In this document: piece by piece, positions 29,316 to 41,194 of the stretch | Position numbering within the stretch: position 1 is the stretch's first letter | Layout of the letters: each line of letters starts with the position of its first letter | Assembly: GCA_949316235.1 (NCBI GenBank) | Contig: OX438742.1 | Span: 9,146,815 to 9,210,814, forward strand | DNA: 64,000 bases | Direction of reading: 5' to 3' | From: Oegoconia quadripuncta | Lineage: Eukaryota > Arthropoda > Insecta > Lepidoptera > Autostichidae | Notes under the pieces: model-generated | Databases searched by the model: none | The model's input: the letters and a program-made list of their open reading frames with translations, nothing else | What the model was told of the DNA's origin: nothing | Position numbers and translations under genes: made by a program

Positions 29316-31760
29316 ATTCCTTTTCACACTGACATCCCTTTTTCTTACCACTACATATTAAACAAAGATATTAGGAATAAGGTAAAACAAATTCAACAAT
29401 AATCATTGTAACTAGGCGTCCTTACACAATGCCCACTTCTAGTTGTAACTTAATCATCATTAACATTGGTTTGATTAGGAGGAATAGAATGATTTTTCGG
29501 CAAATTTTTAGCCCCTCTAAGATACAGATCATCAATATCAAGCAAATCATCATAATGAACAACTTTGGGCATGGAGTTTCTGTCAGATCCCTTAAACAAA
29601 TGATACCTATTCCTAATTACTACTTGACGATTATCCAATAGAACCCTATAAGATCTGTATTTATCTCCTTCCACAATATTGGAATAAATTTTTTATTAGA
29701 ACCATCACATGCAAACACATTCTGACCTGCACTAAATTTAACTGTTTTCATGTTACTTTTCCTGTCATGATAATACTTATACCTATTATTTCTTTCCACT
29801 AGCTGCCTTTTCAGCTTTGTGAAATTATTTTTAGGACTACATTGAAGAATAGGTAGTATAGAACTTGTCTACCAAGCAGCACTTCATTAGCAATAATCAG
29901 AACTAATTGGCATATTTGGTTGATTGTTGAAATACCAAAAACAACGCAGTATCAAAAAAACTGCTATTTTATGGGTAAAGTAATATATAATAAAATTCCA
30001 CGGTTTATAACAGATCTACCTCTAAATAAATTCAAAAACCATCTACAAAAGTGGCTTCTTGAATATACGTTTTACTCTGTTAAAGAATTTTTAGGGCACG
30101 ACAAAACTGTTGTTTGATTGTCGTTGAGTTTGAATGCTTTGTTTTGACTTGTTATTATTAGCTGAATATGATAAGATTATTAAGTGAATTATATGATTTA
30201 GTCCTGTCGATAAAATTTGGCATGCGGTTAAAGATAGCTGATCTAAGTGTACATTGGAATGGAAATCAAAATGAATTGAAGTTGACATAATATATACTGG
30301 GATTACATTTCATTTCACCTACTTTGACATATAATTGACTTATTAAAAATTCATTGATTTATTTTAACATTGGATGTGTAATAATTATAATTTATATTAT
30401 GAAATAATTTGACATTAATATTGGACAACATGTTATAAATTGCTGAAAAGTTTACTATTAATTAAGTAATTGTAAAAGTATTATAATTTGTGTTGAATTA
30501 TATTCAGCGACATATTTGCATGCCTGAAAAGACTAAGTGTGAGAAACTTACTATTACCAATATTACCACCAATGCAATGTAACCACACTTAAAGCAAATA
30601 AAGATATTCTATTCTATTCTATTTCTATATTCAACCAAAGCTAACTGCATTCGAGAAAGCATCTTTTTGATTGTTAGGTAATGCCTCTCAACCATACCAT
30701 TTGATCTTACATTATAAGGTGATGATGATATGAGTTTAAATCCCCATTGAAGACAAAATTCCTTTAAAAAAACTACTATATTGAGATCCATCATCAGTTT
30801 ACAATAATTCTGGTATTCCCCATCTGGCAAAAATATATCAGTAACTGCTGATTGATTATTTAAATCAACAATATCCACATACTTAGTCAATTAATCTACT
30901 AGTAACAAATAAATTTTATTTTGCAAAAAAAACATGTCAACTCCCACTACTTTCCATGGATTATCTGGAATCTCACTCAATAATAATAATAGTTATTGGG
31001 GACGACTTTTTGAGATCTGGGGCACATATTACAGTTGCTTACCAAATAGTCAATCTCTTTGTTCATAAATGACCAGAACAATAAACCTCTTAATCTATTC
31101 TTACACTTATCGCTACCCATATAATTGTAGTGATCCTTAACATCTCTTTACACATTGATCTGGGAACTAACAATGATGATCCCTTAAAAATCAACCCATT
31201 GATAAGAGATCGTCTCTAACAGAATATTTAAAATTAAATATACATTATACATTTAATTTATATATTAAATATATAAATTAAATGTATGTTCTGATAATTT
31301 GGCCAAGAGCCCTGAATATATTCCCTTAATTGTTTTATATCCTCATCATTATTAGTTTCACTTTTAAAGTTTTCAACCATGGAGTCGCTAATGTTCAGAT
31401 TTTGAAACTCATTCATGGAATTTTATTTTCTCATCAATATCTGCATTACAAACATTCTCTGTACTAGATAATGCATCAGCCACTAAGAGTTCTTTATCAG
31501 GTTTATATTTAATTAAAATATCATATCCTTGCAACCTCAAATGTAATTTCTATAACCTCAATGGAGTCATTCATAGATTTCTTAAAAATCTGTTCTAGTG
31601 GTTTATGGTTAGATTCAACAGTGACCTGCCTGCCATAAATATAATGATGGAATTTCTCACAAGCATACACAATTGAGGGTAGAAAGAATTGAGGATAGGC
31701 ATAGGAGTAATACTCAAATTTAAGTGCTCTCTAAAAATTTTATTATTAAAATTACTTACT
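29316..31760 (-). pseudogene. Decayed Ty3/Gypsy pol (RNase H and integrase), minus strand
   Basis: From high to low coordinates on the minus strand: RNase H fragments (YACEKFHHYIYGRQVTVES with NHKPLEQIFKKS, about 31690-31560; LVADALSSTENV, about 31480). Then the integrase finger region (SNCNMCPRS, about 31040). Next the core, with YVDIVDLNNQSAVTD, WGFKLISSSPYNVRSNG and MVERHYLTIKKML (30890-30640). After a LINE insertion comes the integrase C-terminal domain (DKYRSYRVLLDNRQVVIRN, 29660-29590). Many frameshifts and stops make it clearly dead. Gag and most of the reverse transcriptase are missing or lie in the unreadable 31200-31430 stretch. Confidence 0.75.
29925..30627 (+). mobile_element. 5'-truncated Jockey/CR1-like LINE inserted in the Gypsy relic
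   Basis: The plus-strand frame ending at 30117 reads FMGKVIYNKIPRFITDLPLN, KFKNHLQKWLLE and FYSVKEFLG, the usual C-terminal end of reverse transcriptase in Jockey/CR1-type LINEs. It is followed by a 500-bp AT-rich 3' UTR ending AATAAAGATATTCTATTCTA, a simple (ATTCT)n tail. It splits the Gypsy integrase between VEYRN and the next codons. 5' truncation is typical of LINE insertion. Confidence 0.75.
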
Positions 31761-31869
31761 GTCAATATTTACATTAATGTATTAACATAATCGGCACTTT
31801 GTAACATCAGCACTCGCCTACTAAACAAGCTCTCCTAATTTCTCATCTCACTTCACTTAAAATCACATC

Positions 31870-32660
31870 ATGGATTTGTCATCAAAACTCATTACTAATA
31901 TGGAAGAAATAGTGAATCTATTTAACTCAAGAATGAGTGATTATGAGGACAAACTACAAAAAGCTACAAACAGCTTTAAGCCCGGCACATGCTGATCTCT
32001 CTTCGCTTTCCAGTGAGTACCATAGTTTCAAATCCCTTGTATGGAAGGTGCTGTCTAAGCTCAAATCTCAGATTGAGCTCCTCGCTCTTGGAGATGATGG
32101 GCATGAGACTTTTCTGAGAAGAAATGCTCTCCATATTCGTGGCTTGCCCGAGCAAAGAGAAGAAAAGCTTCATGAAGAGGTTGTCGAGATATTAACCAAT
32201 CAGATGAAATTGCCGGATGTTGGTTCTAATGATTTTGAGATTTGCCATCGCCTCGGATCCAACCCTGCTAAGCCCAGGCCAATACTCGTCAGATTTCGGG
32301 ACGTCCAGCCTCGACATTCGGTTTGGCGAAGCAAGTCCTCACTAAAGAACTCTGGTGTGACACTTTCGGAATTTCTGACTAGAGCACGACACAAGTCTTT
32401 ATGGCAGCACGCAAGCATTTTGGTGTACATAGTTGCTGGTCCTCCAAGGGCAAGATCTTCGTCATACTGCCTAACAAGGGACGTCATAAAATCACTTCTA
32501 TGGCCGATCTCCAACTGTTTATCGAACAGCACCGCTGTGCGCCGAAAGCTAACCTGCACAAAAGGTGCTACCGGAGCCCACAGCCAAGAAAGTACTCTTC
32601 ACCAGGAGTAATCCATCAGCTAGAGGACCAAAGGAACGCCAAGCCAAGTGATTGTCTTGC
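31870..32660 (+). pseudogene. LINE ORF1-like protein, frameshifted
   Basis: A frame starting MDLSSKLITNMEEIVNLFN (31870) shifts near 31960 to one with HADLSSLSSEYHSFKSLVW. It continues ETFLRRNALHIRGLPE, EICHRLGSNPAKPRPILVRF and KNSGVTLSEFLTRARHK. It shifts again near 32400 to MAARKHFGVHSCWSSKGKIF and ITSMADLQLFIEQ. A coiled-coil start followed by an RRM-like 'LHIRGLPE...RPILVRF' region is typical of ORF1 in CR1/L2/Jockey-type LINEs. Two frameshifts make it inactive. Confidence 0.7.
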
Positions 32661-33074
32661 TCATATTGTATGCATGTCTTCTTTGTTGTGATCTACCTGT
32701 TTCATTTTGGTCGGTTTATATTGTGTTACATTTTGTTAGTTCCGTATGTAGTGCAGTTTTAAACTTTTGTTTGGCATGTACCGCTGTTCTGTACAACTTC
32801 AACTTTTTATTTTATGGCAATCGGTCGTCTATATTGTTTTTAAGTTCAATAGATCACAACTCAGACTATATAGGGATACTAGATCCAAAGAGTATAGTAA
32901 CTATACTAGATCACAACAAACAATGGCGCATGCGCAACGTACATTGCCGTGACAGCTGACACTTAACATTACAGCTCGACTCTTGCTGGGAGACTAAGGC
33001 AACATTAGTCCATACAGCCTTGTCCAGAGTATTATTTTTGTTTTCCTTTTTTTTGTTTGTTGTGTTTTGTTTGT
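32661..33074 (+). other. Spacer between LINE ORF1 and ORF2
   Basis: AT-rich stretch with no recognisable domain. Probably the decayed inter-ORF region of the same LINE. Confidence 0.4.
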
Positions 33075-33930
33075 TTATACCTTCGGACGACGGTATACCC
33101 AACTCAGGGCTGGTTTTTTCTCGTGTTCTTCGTCGGATAGCTTTGTCAGTGGAGATAATGATAATTTTGTTCCATTGACCTTGCATGAAAACTTATCTTT
33201 GACATTTTCTAATTTCCACAAAAATTTTAATGTTGTGAATATTAATTCCTGGTCATTAGATTGACCTTTTGGCATCTTTTAGTGGCTCTGGTGTCTATGC
33301 GATACTTGTTTCGGAATCTTTCCTTAAACCATCTCTCCCTTGTACACAATATTCAATTCCCGGTTACAAACTTATTCGCAACGATCGAATCGGAATCGGT
33401 TGTGGAGTGGCAATATACCTAAGTGCGGATATTGCCTATAACATAAGTCATGCCTCTCTTAGTATGTATACAATATCCGCTGAACACCTATTTGTTGAGC
33501 TCACTCTTCATCACTCCAAGATTCTTCTGGCCATATACCATAGTCCTTCGCTTCATATTGATTATTTCTCTTCATTTGAGACATTGCTCAATAATTTATG
33601 TCCGTTATATGACCATGTTTTAATTCTAGGCGATTTCAATACCTGTCTCATAAAAAGCGATTCTCATGCCAATAAACTCTCCTCTCTAAATTCCTCCTTT
33701 AATTTAATTATTTTTCCTCTGTCTGCCACACATTATGCTCCTAATTCTCCTCCTTCTCTCCTTGACCTCATGATAATTTCCTGTCCTGGCTTGGTCTGCG
33801 CTCATGGTCAACTTTCCTCCTGTTTCTCATACCACGATCTTGTTTTCTTATCCTATAAGGTACGACCTCCTGAACGTAAAGCGAAAATCTTGCTTTTGCG
33901 TAGTTGCAGCAACTGAAGCATTACCTACAC
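33075..33930 (+). pseudogene. LINE ORF2, endonuclease domain fragment
   Basis: After KNFNVVNINSWSLD and a shift, the frame at 33269-33916 shows an apurinic-type endonuclease: VYAILVSESFLKPSLPCTQY, GYKLIRNDRIGIGCGVAIYL, HLFVELTLHHSKILLAIYHS, VLILGDFNTCLIKSDSH and a C-terminal piece with SYHDLVFLSYKV. Motifs 'SE(T)', 'GDFN' and 'H-D' are the catalytic positions of this fold. No reverse transcriptase follows. The sequence from 33917 to 34540 shows nothing I can read, so the element is truncated. Confidence 0.75.
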
Positions 33931-34539
33931 GTGAGCCAGACGTCGAGCTACCAGGACATTACACGACGTAAAGCGGTCGCATGAGCGACAGCACTGAAAG
34001 TCTGTTTTATTCAGTAGCAGCCAGTTTGATTTAAAGGTAAAGAATCTTTGGTCCCATGTATAGAAGACCTTGCACATAAGCAGTAGCTCTGGTATAGGAC
34101 TACTTGCATCACCGCAGCGGATCTCGTTATTCAAACTACATCAAATATTCTTTATCTTTGATAAATGTGTGGATACATCATCTGCCGGATCATATTTAAA
34201 GCTAAAGAATTGTGAACCTATAACCTAAAAAAAACCTATCCTCTGATTGACCGTCAAACACGCGATGTAAATCTGACCAAACCTCGTGTGCTGTCTTATA
34301 ATGCACAACTTTCTCGAGAGGTTCTTCGGATAAACTATTTATTTATTTGTTACAAGAGCTTTACTCTCTGCTTTGAAGTATCTGCTATGAGTAGAAGTAT
34401 ATGTATATGGTGAGTGCCAGGCGGTGTGTAACTTGCTCTACATCTCCTGCACCTTGAGCCAGAACAGGCTTAGTACAACAGCCAAGTAGCGGGCGCATTA
34501 CACTGCCTGCTACCTAATCCACGGGTCCACGGGAGGAAG
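33931..34539. other. Unassigned stretch between LINE fragments
   Basis: No recognisable coding domain. It may be LINE-derived. Confidence 0.35.
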
Positions 34540-35155
34540 TTCGCCGCCTCTAAGGTGGCGTCGTGCGATCCATGGCCCTCTATGGGGTCCGTCTGGTCGA
34601 ACGACCTGGCGGGGGTCTCCCTCTGCAGAGCTCTCCTCGGGAACCTGCAGCGGCTGATGACCATTCGGATCGTACAAGGCTACCGGACGACCTCAAACGC
34701 GGCGACGGATCTAGCACAGACTCCACCATTCGACATTCTGGCCGATATGGACGCGGCTGTCTACGACCGCATCCGTTCTGTCGAATGGGATGTCGAGGGG
34801 GATACGGCAGAACCCTCACCGACGGGCGATGACGCTCTGGCGGGAGCGTCTTGTAATACAAGGCTGCGTCCGCCGTTCTGCCGAACTTCGTAGCATGGAG
34901 GAAAGGTTGTGTCACCTACAAGTTAACTCGGATACCTATTCACCGGGCACGGATGTTTCGGTCGGTCGGACGGGTGGAGACGGCACGATGCAACTACTGC
35001 GCGTCCGACCAGGACTCCGCCCAGCACACGCTGGAGGACTGCCCGGTGTGGCAGTCCGAGCGTAAAGACATTGGCGACCGGATCGAACGAGACCTGTCCC
35101 CGCCAATTTTGGTGATTGACATGTTTTGTCTAAGGTACTCAAATAATCTCTTAAC
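34540..35155 (+). pseudogene. R1-clade-like LINE, C-terminal fragment
   Basis: This GC-rich stretch differs sharply from its AT-rich surroundings. The frame at 34555 reads VWSNDLAGVSLCRALLGNLQ, RIVQGYRTTSNAATDLAQTP and PFDILADMDAAVYDRIRS, the thumb and post-RT region of R1-type elements. Frameshifts lead to MTLWRERLVIQG (34829). Then comes the C-terminal zinc-binding motif CNYCASDQDSAQHTLEDCPVW (C-x2-C-x9-H-x4-C, about 34995-35055). No intact frame remains. Confidence 0.75.
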
Positions 35156-36190
35156 TTGATAACGTTATGCTACCATATTAAATGTGAGCGACAAGCAGTC
35201 GAAGTTGTGGAAGTTTTAAGATTACAGCAAAGCTACGACAATAAATAGTATGTATTTTTTGACTAACGATTTTATAGTTTGTGCGCATCTGCCGTTTACG
35301 TATAGTGCAGCAATTAATGACTGTTTTAACACTTACTACCAGGCGCCGGATGATTATTGTTACAAATTGCGGACAACTTTGACACTTCAATGACATTAAA
35401 ACCATTTAGGAAGTTTTCATTAGAGGTAGAAATTAGTAGAATGCTGTTACTGTTTTTTTGAGTTATTCGATATTCAAAATTTTAACTTGGTCCCGTGGGT
35501 CTGACGGATCTCGTTTTCAAGCTCCAGACATTTAAATGGTAGTCTTTCAATTGTTTTTGCATTTACTTTTATTTTCTACCAGTAAACACCAGCCAAATCT
35601 TTTTCAGCGCCATCTATGCGATTTTTGTAGAACTTTGGAAACCGACTCCTTAAATTAAGCGGCAATTGAATGGAAGGAAATGTCTGTGGTATGCCTTAGT
35701 CATTTGGGATTCTTTACAAAAATATGTATTGCGCTCATAAGTAGAACTTCGAATAAATTTAATGATTTCATTCACGAAATTCATCCATCGATATATTTAG
35801 GCTGATGGGCTCATTTCCCCGGGCTTTGTTTCATGCCAATATTGGGACCTGTCAAAGTTAGAAAAAAAATTGACTGTAGTTTGCTTTGCTTTTTTTTTTG
35901 TTTAGTTTCGTTGCTCAACAACATCGCGTTAGGTCGGTTCTTTAGCGTCTTGGAATATTTTTCACATCGTATATCCTTTTTAATTTCAGTTTACTGTAAT
36001 TCGCCCTGCAAAGCAGATAAAAGTCACCAACCCGAACAAAGACAACACAGATTACTAATTAGGTCAATATAATAAAGAGCCGTGTTCACAATCATGATGA
36101 GTCACTCGTTTGTGTTTGTGAAGTGTATTTAAATCCACGATGTTATCGTTGTCATTCAAATAGTTATTTTATGAAAGTGACGAGGGCCAG
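35156..36190 (+). other. Upstream region and 5' UTR of the RhoGAP15B-like gene
   Basis: No coding sequence. A strong acceptor (CTTTTTAATTTCAG, ending 35989) would start a 201-bp 5' UTR segment ahead of the ATG at 36191, with the first exon further upstream. A TGAGTCA motif is at 36098-36104. The transcription start is not identifiable by eye. Confidence 0.35.
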
Positions 36191-37713
36191 ATGGATACCC
36201 CGCCGCCGGTGCCGAAACCGAGGAGTGCGTTCCCGCCTCAAACTCCACAAAGCCGGCCAGTTCCTCTCCCACGGACCAAACTTCCAGCTACTAACGACAG
36301 GGTGTCAGCGTCTGATATATTCCGTTCAATCAGCACAGTATCTAAACAGATAACCGAGGACGTAGCGATAAAAGTCACTAATTCCGCCAAAACAGCCAAC
36401 GAAAAAATCGAGAAGTCATTCATTGATGGAACTAAATTCGCAAAAGGTACTCTCGAGAAAACTTTGATTACATCACGGGCTGTGAGGGACTCTGTGACCA
36501 AGTCTGTCATTGAAGGCACCAAGACTGCAGGTCAGAGACTGCGGAAAACAAAGAAAATGGAGAATGCTGATGATGTTGATGCCCCAAAATCTACATCCAT
36601 GCCCGCTATGGACACCAGTCTTTTTGACAACATTGAGTTTCGCTCACCCTTGCTGGAACAGAAGAGGTTTCGTAACAACAGAGATTGTTTACAAAACAAT
36701 GAAGCCTTACTGTGTCACAACTTGAATGCATCACATTTGGATGACCTGTCATTGTTTTCAAGTAATTCAGATTCTAATACGGACACAGTAAGCAACTTCT
36801 CACATGACAGTAGAGATTCTAAGAATAATCACTCAAGTCTGAACTTGGAAAATGAGCAGATGACATATGATACACCAAGAGCCTCTAGAGCCAATAGTAT
36901 AGTGAGTTCCAGGTCCACACCAGAAGTGCCACTGAGGCGAAAAAAAAGAGAAAGTGAGATATATTCTATGAGGGAGAACTCTTTGTATGAAAATTGGAAT
37001 CTTCCTAATCAAACCTATAATAACAAAAACGGAGAGCCTATTAGTACTCCAGAGACTAGTCCTAGGCCTAGTAAAAGTACAATTAATGAGTTTGATCCTC
37101 TTAACACAAGTACAAAGTTACCAAATGAGGGTGTCAGTAATGAACTTCTTTTGTTGGAGTCATTCCTAATAGGCGACACTTATGGAACCATAGTTGCAAC
37201 AGATCATCCAGAAGATAATTTGGAAGATTTCAATGAGAGTGACTACTTCGATCCACCCACACCACCTGAGAGATCAGATAGTCTCCCATTTGAACCAGAC
37301 CCCAAACCTATTGTACCCGGTGCGGGCAAAGATAGAAACTCTAACTGGTATGTTGGTGAGACAAAACCCACAACTGTGATCGAAGACGAGGTGAAACCAT
37401 CTGTTATGCAGAAATTCTCTCATATGTTAAAATTGGATAAAACACTGAACAAATCAACAAAATCATCTGTTCAGAAGGTGAACATAGTTGCAAGGCCTCC
37501 ATTGAACCATCTGCCAGTAGGATATTTCAGTGGAACACTAACACGGATATTATCAGGCATAGTGGAGGATCTTTTTCAGAATTCTCAAACACGATACTGT
37601 CTCCTCACTGATCAGAAGTTATCATGCTATACAGAGCCTACAAATTCAATTCTGAAAGAATCTTTCACATTGGATAGCATATATTCTTGGCAGATTCTGC
37701 CAGCATCCACTAG
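36191..37713 (+). CDS. RhoGAP15B: RhoGAP15B/ARAP-like protein, first coding exon
   Basis: ATG at 36191 begins MDTPPPVPKPRSAFPPQTPQ. The first 35 residues are packed with PxxP motifs and likely bind SH3 domains. Residues about 45-120 form an amphipathic stretch with repeated 11-mer-like segments (IEKSFIDGTKFAKGTLEK, VTKSVIEGTKTAGQRLRK). A Ser/Asn-rich disordered region follows. A first PH domain starts near residue 443 (VGYFSGTLTRILSGIVEDLF) and continues into the next exon. The donor is CTAG|GTGAGT at 37713/37714, leaving two bases of an Arg codon. ARAP and Drosophila RhoGAP15B are GTPase-activating proteins for Rho (and, in ARAPs, Arf) acting at phosphoinositide-rich membranes. The GAP domains would lie in exons beyond the window. 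The assignment rests on domain order and short motifs, so the family is likely and the symbol tentative. Confidence 0.75.
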
Positions 37714-38161
37714 GTGAGTTGTCAGATTAATTCTTTTCAATGATTTGAAAATATCCCTATTTTATCAAAATTCCATTATCAGTATGTTTAACTGGGCGAT
37801 TATACTTATTTATTGTGGCGTTGTGGACATAAGCTTTTCCCTGGGTGATGGCTTATGTAGTTACAAACATTCACAAATCACTTGTTACCTTGCATAATCA
37901 GTATAAAACTGACATAATATTCTGCATCATACTTATTAATTAAACCAGATAAAATATTAATAATCTTTAATAAATCATCATTAGTATACAAATAATAACT
38001 AATCTATAAATATATCTTTAATCCTTGGCACACTTAGAGTAAAGATATATTTTGTGCTGTATAATTGTGTGATTAAGGTTTATTTTTCTTAATGAATGTG
38101 ATTATTATTGGCACCCTGGGCCCCAATATAATTTTGATGCTGACTGTTCTTGTCTCTTGTT

Positions 38162-38392
38162 TTGACATAACTAGGTTTCTGCCGCGGCTTCGACTGCGAC
38201 TTTATCGCGGAAATTTGTTTATCCCGCGGGAACTACTTGCTATAACCGGATAAAAAATATCCTATGTCTTAATCCAGGGTATGTTCTACCTATAATAGTA
38301 AATTTCATTCAAATCCGTTCATCCATTTTGCCGTGATTGAGCAACAAACAAACATCCAAACTTTGGCATTTATAATATTAGTTAGATTATCT
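38162..38392 (-). repeat. Dispersed repeat family D (copy 1)
   Basis: Minus-strand copy of an interspersed repeat. It starts TAACTAATATTATAAATGC, has CAATCACGGCAAAATGGATG inside, and ends near GAAGCCGCGGCAGAAACCTAG. Other copies are at 50957-51482 (plus, interrupted) and 60366-60535 (minus). The class is unknown to me. Confidence 0.65.
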
Positions 38393-38555
38393 GCCTAAAT
38401 AAGTACCAATCAATGACTAAATTCATGTATTATAATCTAATTATCCACATACCAATTAATATTGTTTGCGTATTCACCTATATAGGTGTAAGGCATATAT
38501 TTACCCTCACTATGTACAAGTAGTAATATATCTTGACGAAATTATGACAGTGCAC

Positions 38556-38824
38556 CCTCATCATCTTGGCCCGTAAACATCCCACTGCAGGGATATAGAT
38601 CTTCTCTCTTATAACGAGGGAGTATAGTCCACCACACTGACCCAATGTGGGTTGGGGACTTCACATGCCTTTGAATTTTTATTTCTCAGGCATGCTGTTG
38701 TCCTTTACCGTTTAAGAGCAGTTGGATAAATGCACATAAGTAATTAAAGTAAGAAAGCCTGTGAATCGAACCCGGGCCTCCCAAATTGAGAGACTGCGTC
38801 TTAACTGCTGAGTTACCGATGTTC
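38556..38824 (-). repeat. tRNA-derived SINE family A (copy 1)
   Basis: Read on the minus strand, the head has an A-box-like CTCAGCAGTTAAGACGC and a B box GGTTCGATTC. The body has TTTAAGAGCAGTTGGATAAA-like sequence in reverse. The tail ends CCCTGCAGTGGGATGTTTAC. A second copy is at 63550-63862. Confidence 0.75.
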
Positions 38825-38895
38825 CTTGTGTGACGAGTGTAGGGTATAGTATAATCCTGTATATTTTTTATCTTGCCTTGTAATTTTGTTCCTAG

Positions 38896-39094
38896 AACAC
38901 CAACCAGCACATGCTGCTTCGAGCTGTCCGTTTCGGTGAACGGCGGCCGCTCGGTTCCCCGTAAGGTCCTCTTCAGCTGCGGTGGCGAGTCCGAGAGGCG
39001 CAACTGGGTGCAAAAGATAACTGAACACATGACGCATGCTTTTCCAACCAAATACACCTCCGAGTTCACTAGGTGTGGGTGGTGCTATCTCAAG
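38896..39094 (+). CDS. RhoGAP15B: RhoGAP15B/ARAP-like protein, second coding exon
   Basis: The acceptor TTCCTAG ends at 38895. The first A completes the split Arg codon, and the frame reads TPTSTCCFELSVSVNGG, VLFSCGGESERRNWVQKITE and FTRCGWCYLK. The 'ESERRNWVQKI' helix with its tryptophan is the signature C-terminal helix of a PH domain. GWCYLK is the first strand of a second PH domain. The exon ends in phase 0 at AAG|GTTAGT. Its GC content at third positions is higher than that of the surrounding intron, as expected of a true exon. Confidence 0.88.
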
Positions 39095-39144
39095 GTTAGT
39101 GGCATGATTTTTTTTTCTAAATGAATTTTTTTATATACTACAGG

Positions 39145-39432
39145 TTAGCTCTTGACCGTTTAATGGTCTGTGCCTCCATCACACCTGATATTAAGTGAAG
39201 ATGAGGCCGAAGGTGGAAGCGTGACCCGGAAACCCCATCTTATTTTAGGGACTGGCTATCTTATATTTGACAACCGGAACACAACAATGCTGTTAACATT
39301 GCTGTTTGATGGCAGACTTACGTAAGAGAGTGGTAGCTAGCTGAGTACTAAACATGTAGGTACCCCGTTCGGTGTCGAATCCGCGGCCTCCGATTCGTAA
39401 ACACTATGTTGTTCACATTGAGCCATAGAGGT
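39145..39432 (-). repeat. tRNA-derived SINE family B (copy 1)
   Basis: Minus-strand read: head GGCTCAATGTGAACAACAT, degenerate B box (CGGATTCGACACC), body with CAGCAATGTTAACAGCATTG, CCGGGTCACGCTTCCACCTT, tail CATCTTCACTTAATATCAG. It matches 44521-44830. Confidence 0.75.
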
Positions 39433-39835
39433 GGTAAATGAAAATATATCTAACAAAAGGATGCTCCAAATGATTGTGTCTTGTTGACTCGTCAGTGTTT
39501 TGAATATCTACCATTTATTACAATGTGTATGTGTAGACAAAATGTATCTGACCACCCCATTTGGGATAAAGGTCGTGACTTTATGTATGTATTACTGGTA
39601 GAAGTTTGAGTTTACAAGTACTTGTTTCTTATTCTATAAAATAGTTTCATCCACCCAATTCGTTTGTTATATGTACATACAAAGTTTACAGTTGTATTGT
39701 GTGATGAATTCAAAAATGCAATGAATTAATTGAAATTAATTGATTACATTTAAAATTAAGAATATGCGGCCCATAAAAAATTTAAAATCATTTAGATTAC
39801 TGCAATATTTACCTACTAAAATAAAACTATAAGCT

Positions 39836-39985
39836 TGTTATCGCTAGCCAGTGCGAATGCCGTACCACCAATCAAACCGAGTATATAACATGTACCCGCT
39901 GGGAATCGAACCCGTGACCTCTGTGGTTTACAATGGGTTACAAACCTTACGTGGTTTACAATCAGCTACTGAGGCCGTTCATATA
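39836..39985 (-). repeat. SINE family B, 5' head only (copy 2)
   Basis: Minus-strand read: CCTCAGTAGCTGATTGTAAA, B box GGGTTCGATTCCCAGCGGGT, then ACTCGGTTTGATTGGTGGT. Only the head and the start of the body remain. Confidence 0.65.
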
Positions 39986-40123
39986 TCTGTAAAAAACTTC
40001 TAATGATTGAGTGTCAGGTCTAAAACAGTATCCATGCCATACTGACCCCGTAGCATGACATCATTTGTCGCGCGCAACGCGACGTGACAGTGGGATAATT
40101 ATATATTTCGTCCAAACTGAGCA

Positions 40124-40369
40124 GGGGGTCTACTCTCTAAAGAAAATAGCTTCGGACGGCCGTAACTTCGGACTTTTTCTTCGACTAGGAATCCTTTATT
40201 TGGATAATTTCAGACGTTCCTTGAATGCCGAAGTTAGTACGGGACTAACTTGTGATATACAACAAAAGTAAAATAATGACGATTGGTTTATAATTGACAC
40301 AGCAAACTGCAAAAGAAAAAGTCCGAAGTTACAGTCGTCCGAACTATTTTCGTTAGAGAGCAGACCCCC
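40124..40369. mobile_element. MITE with about 55-bp inverted repeats
   Basis: 246 bp. The left end begins GGGGGTCTACTCTCTAA and continues through AATAGCTTCGGACGGCC and TAACTTCGGACTTTTTCT. The right end is its near-perfect inverse. No clear target duplication. No coding capacity. Confidence 0.8.
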
Positions 40370-41194
40370 AGGACAAATGTTATCTCGCGCGTTATAAACG
40401 TTTATCACGCCTGTTAGTTACTGTTATCACTAGACTAGTGCTGTTCGTTATGTTTCTCAAACTTCGGTTAGCTAATTACTGCCGACCGAGCAATTGATCA
40501 AATAAACCATTAAAGACATAACTGAAAAGATAAACAAACAACCTTTATAACCTGGAATTCTGTTTGAGGAATATGGAATGTACCGTTAAATGTTTCATTG
40601 TTCAATACTACATAGCCTAATTGTAGGATGTACTTGGAAATAAATAATATAAATTGAAAAGAAAACCCCTTGAAAAATAGAGGAAGGGTATCATAACATC
40701 GTCCATGTATACATGTTAAAAGTTAAGCTAATAGAAGCGTGGGACGAAAAATATATCCATTGTACAAAAATGATACTAAGTTATTTTTCACTTCTTGCAC
40801 ATACACAGTGTCTATAGAAATAAGTGGTCAGTGTTAGTGGTCAGCGTCACTGGCCTGACCAAATGTCAACATTATGTCCCAATTTCCTTGTTACTCCGTA
40901 TCCCAAGGCTCATCATTTTATTTCCAATTTGATTAGGGCTCGCCACTTCAATGTTATTCACCTCTGAACTGCGTCTTCGTTTCAATAGCTGTTTGTATTC
41001 ATTGAGTTCGTTGAGGTAACGAATGATTATAATATTTATGCATTGTTACCTACTTGTTGACCGGCAGTGTTATGAACAACACTCGTTTATATCATAAAGT
41101 ATGACGTTGTATTGAAAACACGCTAGATGTAATCGAACCTAAGATTAATCATGTGAGAGGGCATTAATGAATTATATTTATTCTTACACACTAT

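Larger units (their letters stand above)
37714..38895 (+). other. First intron of the RhoGAP15B-like gene
   Basis: GTGAGT to TTCCTAG, 1182 bp. It contains a dispersed D-family repeat (38162-38390) and a SINE (38556-38824). The rest is AT-rich without recognised features. Confidence 0.8.

Noticed and set aside
34555..34893. Several overlapping GC-rich ORFs as host genes
   Set aside because: Together they are frameshifted pieces of one R1-like reverse transcriptase tail. No single ORF is a complete protein.
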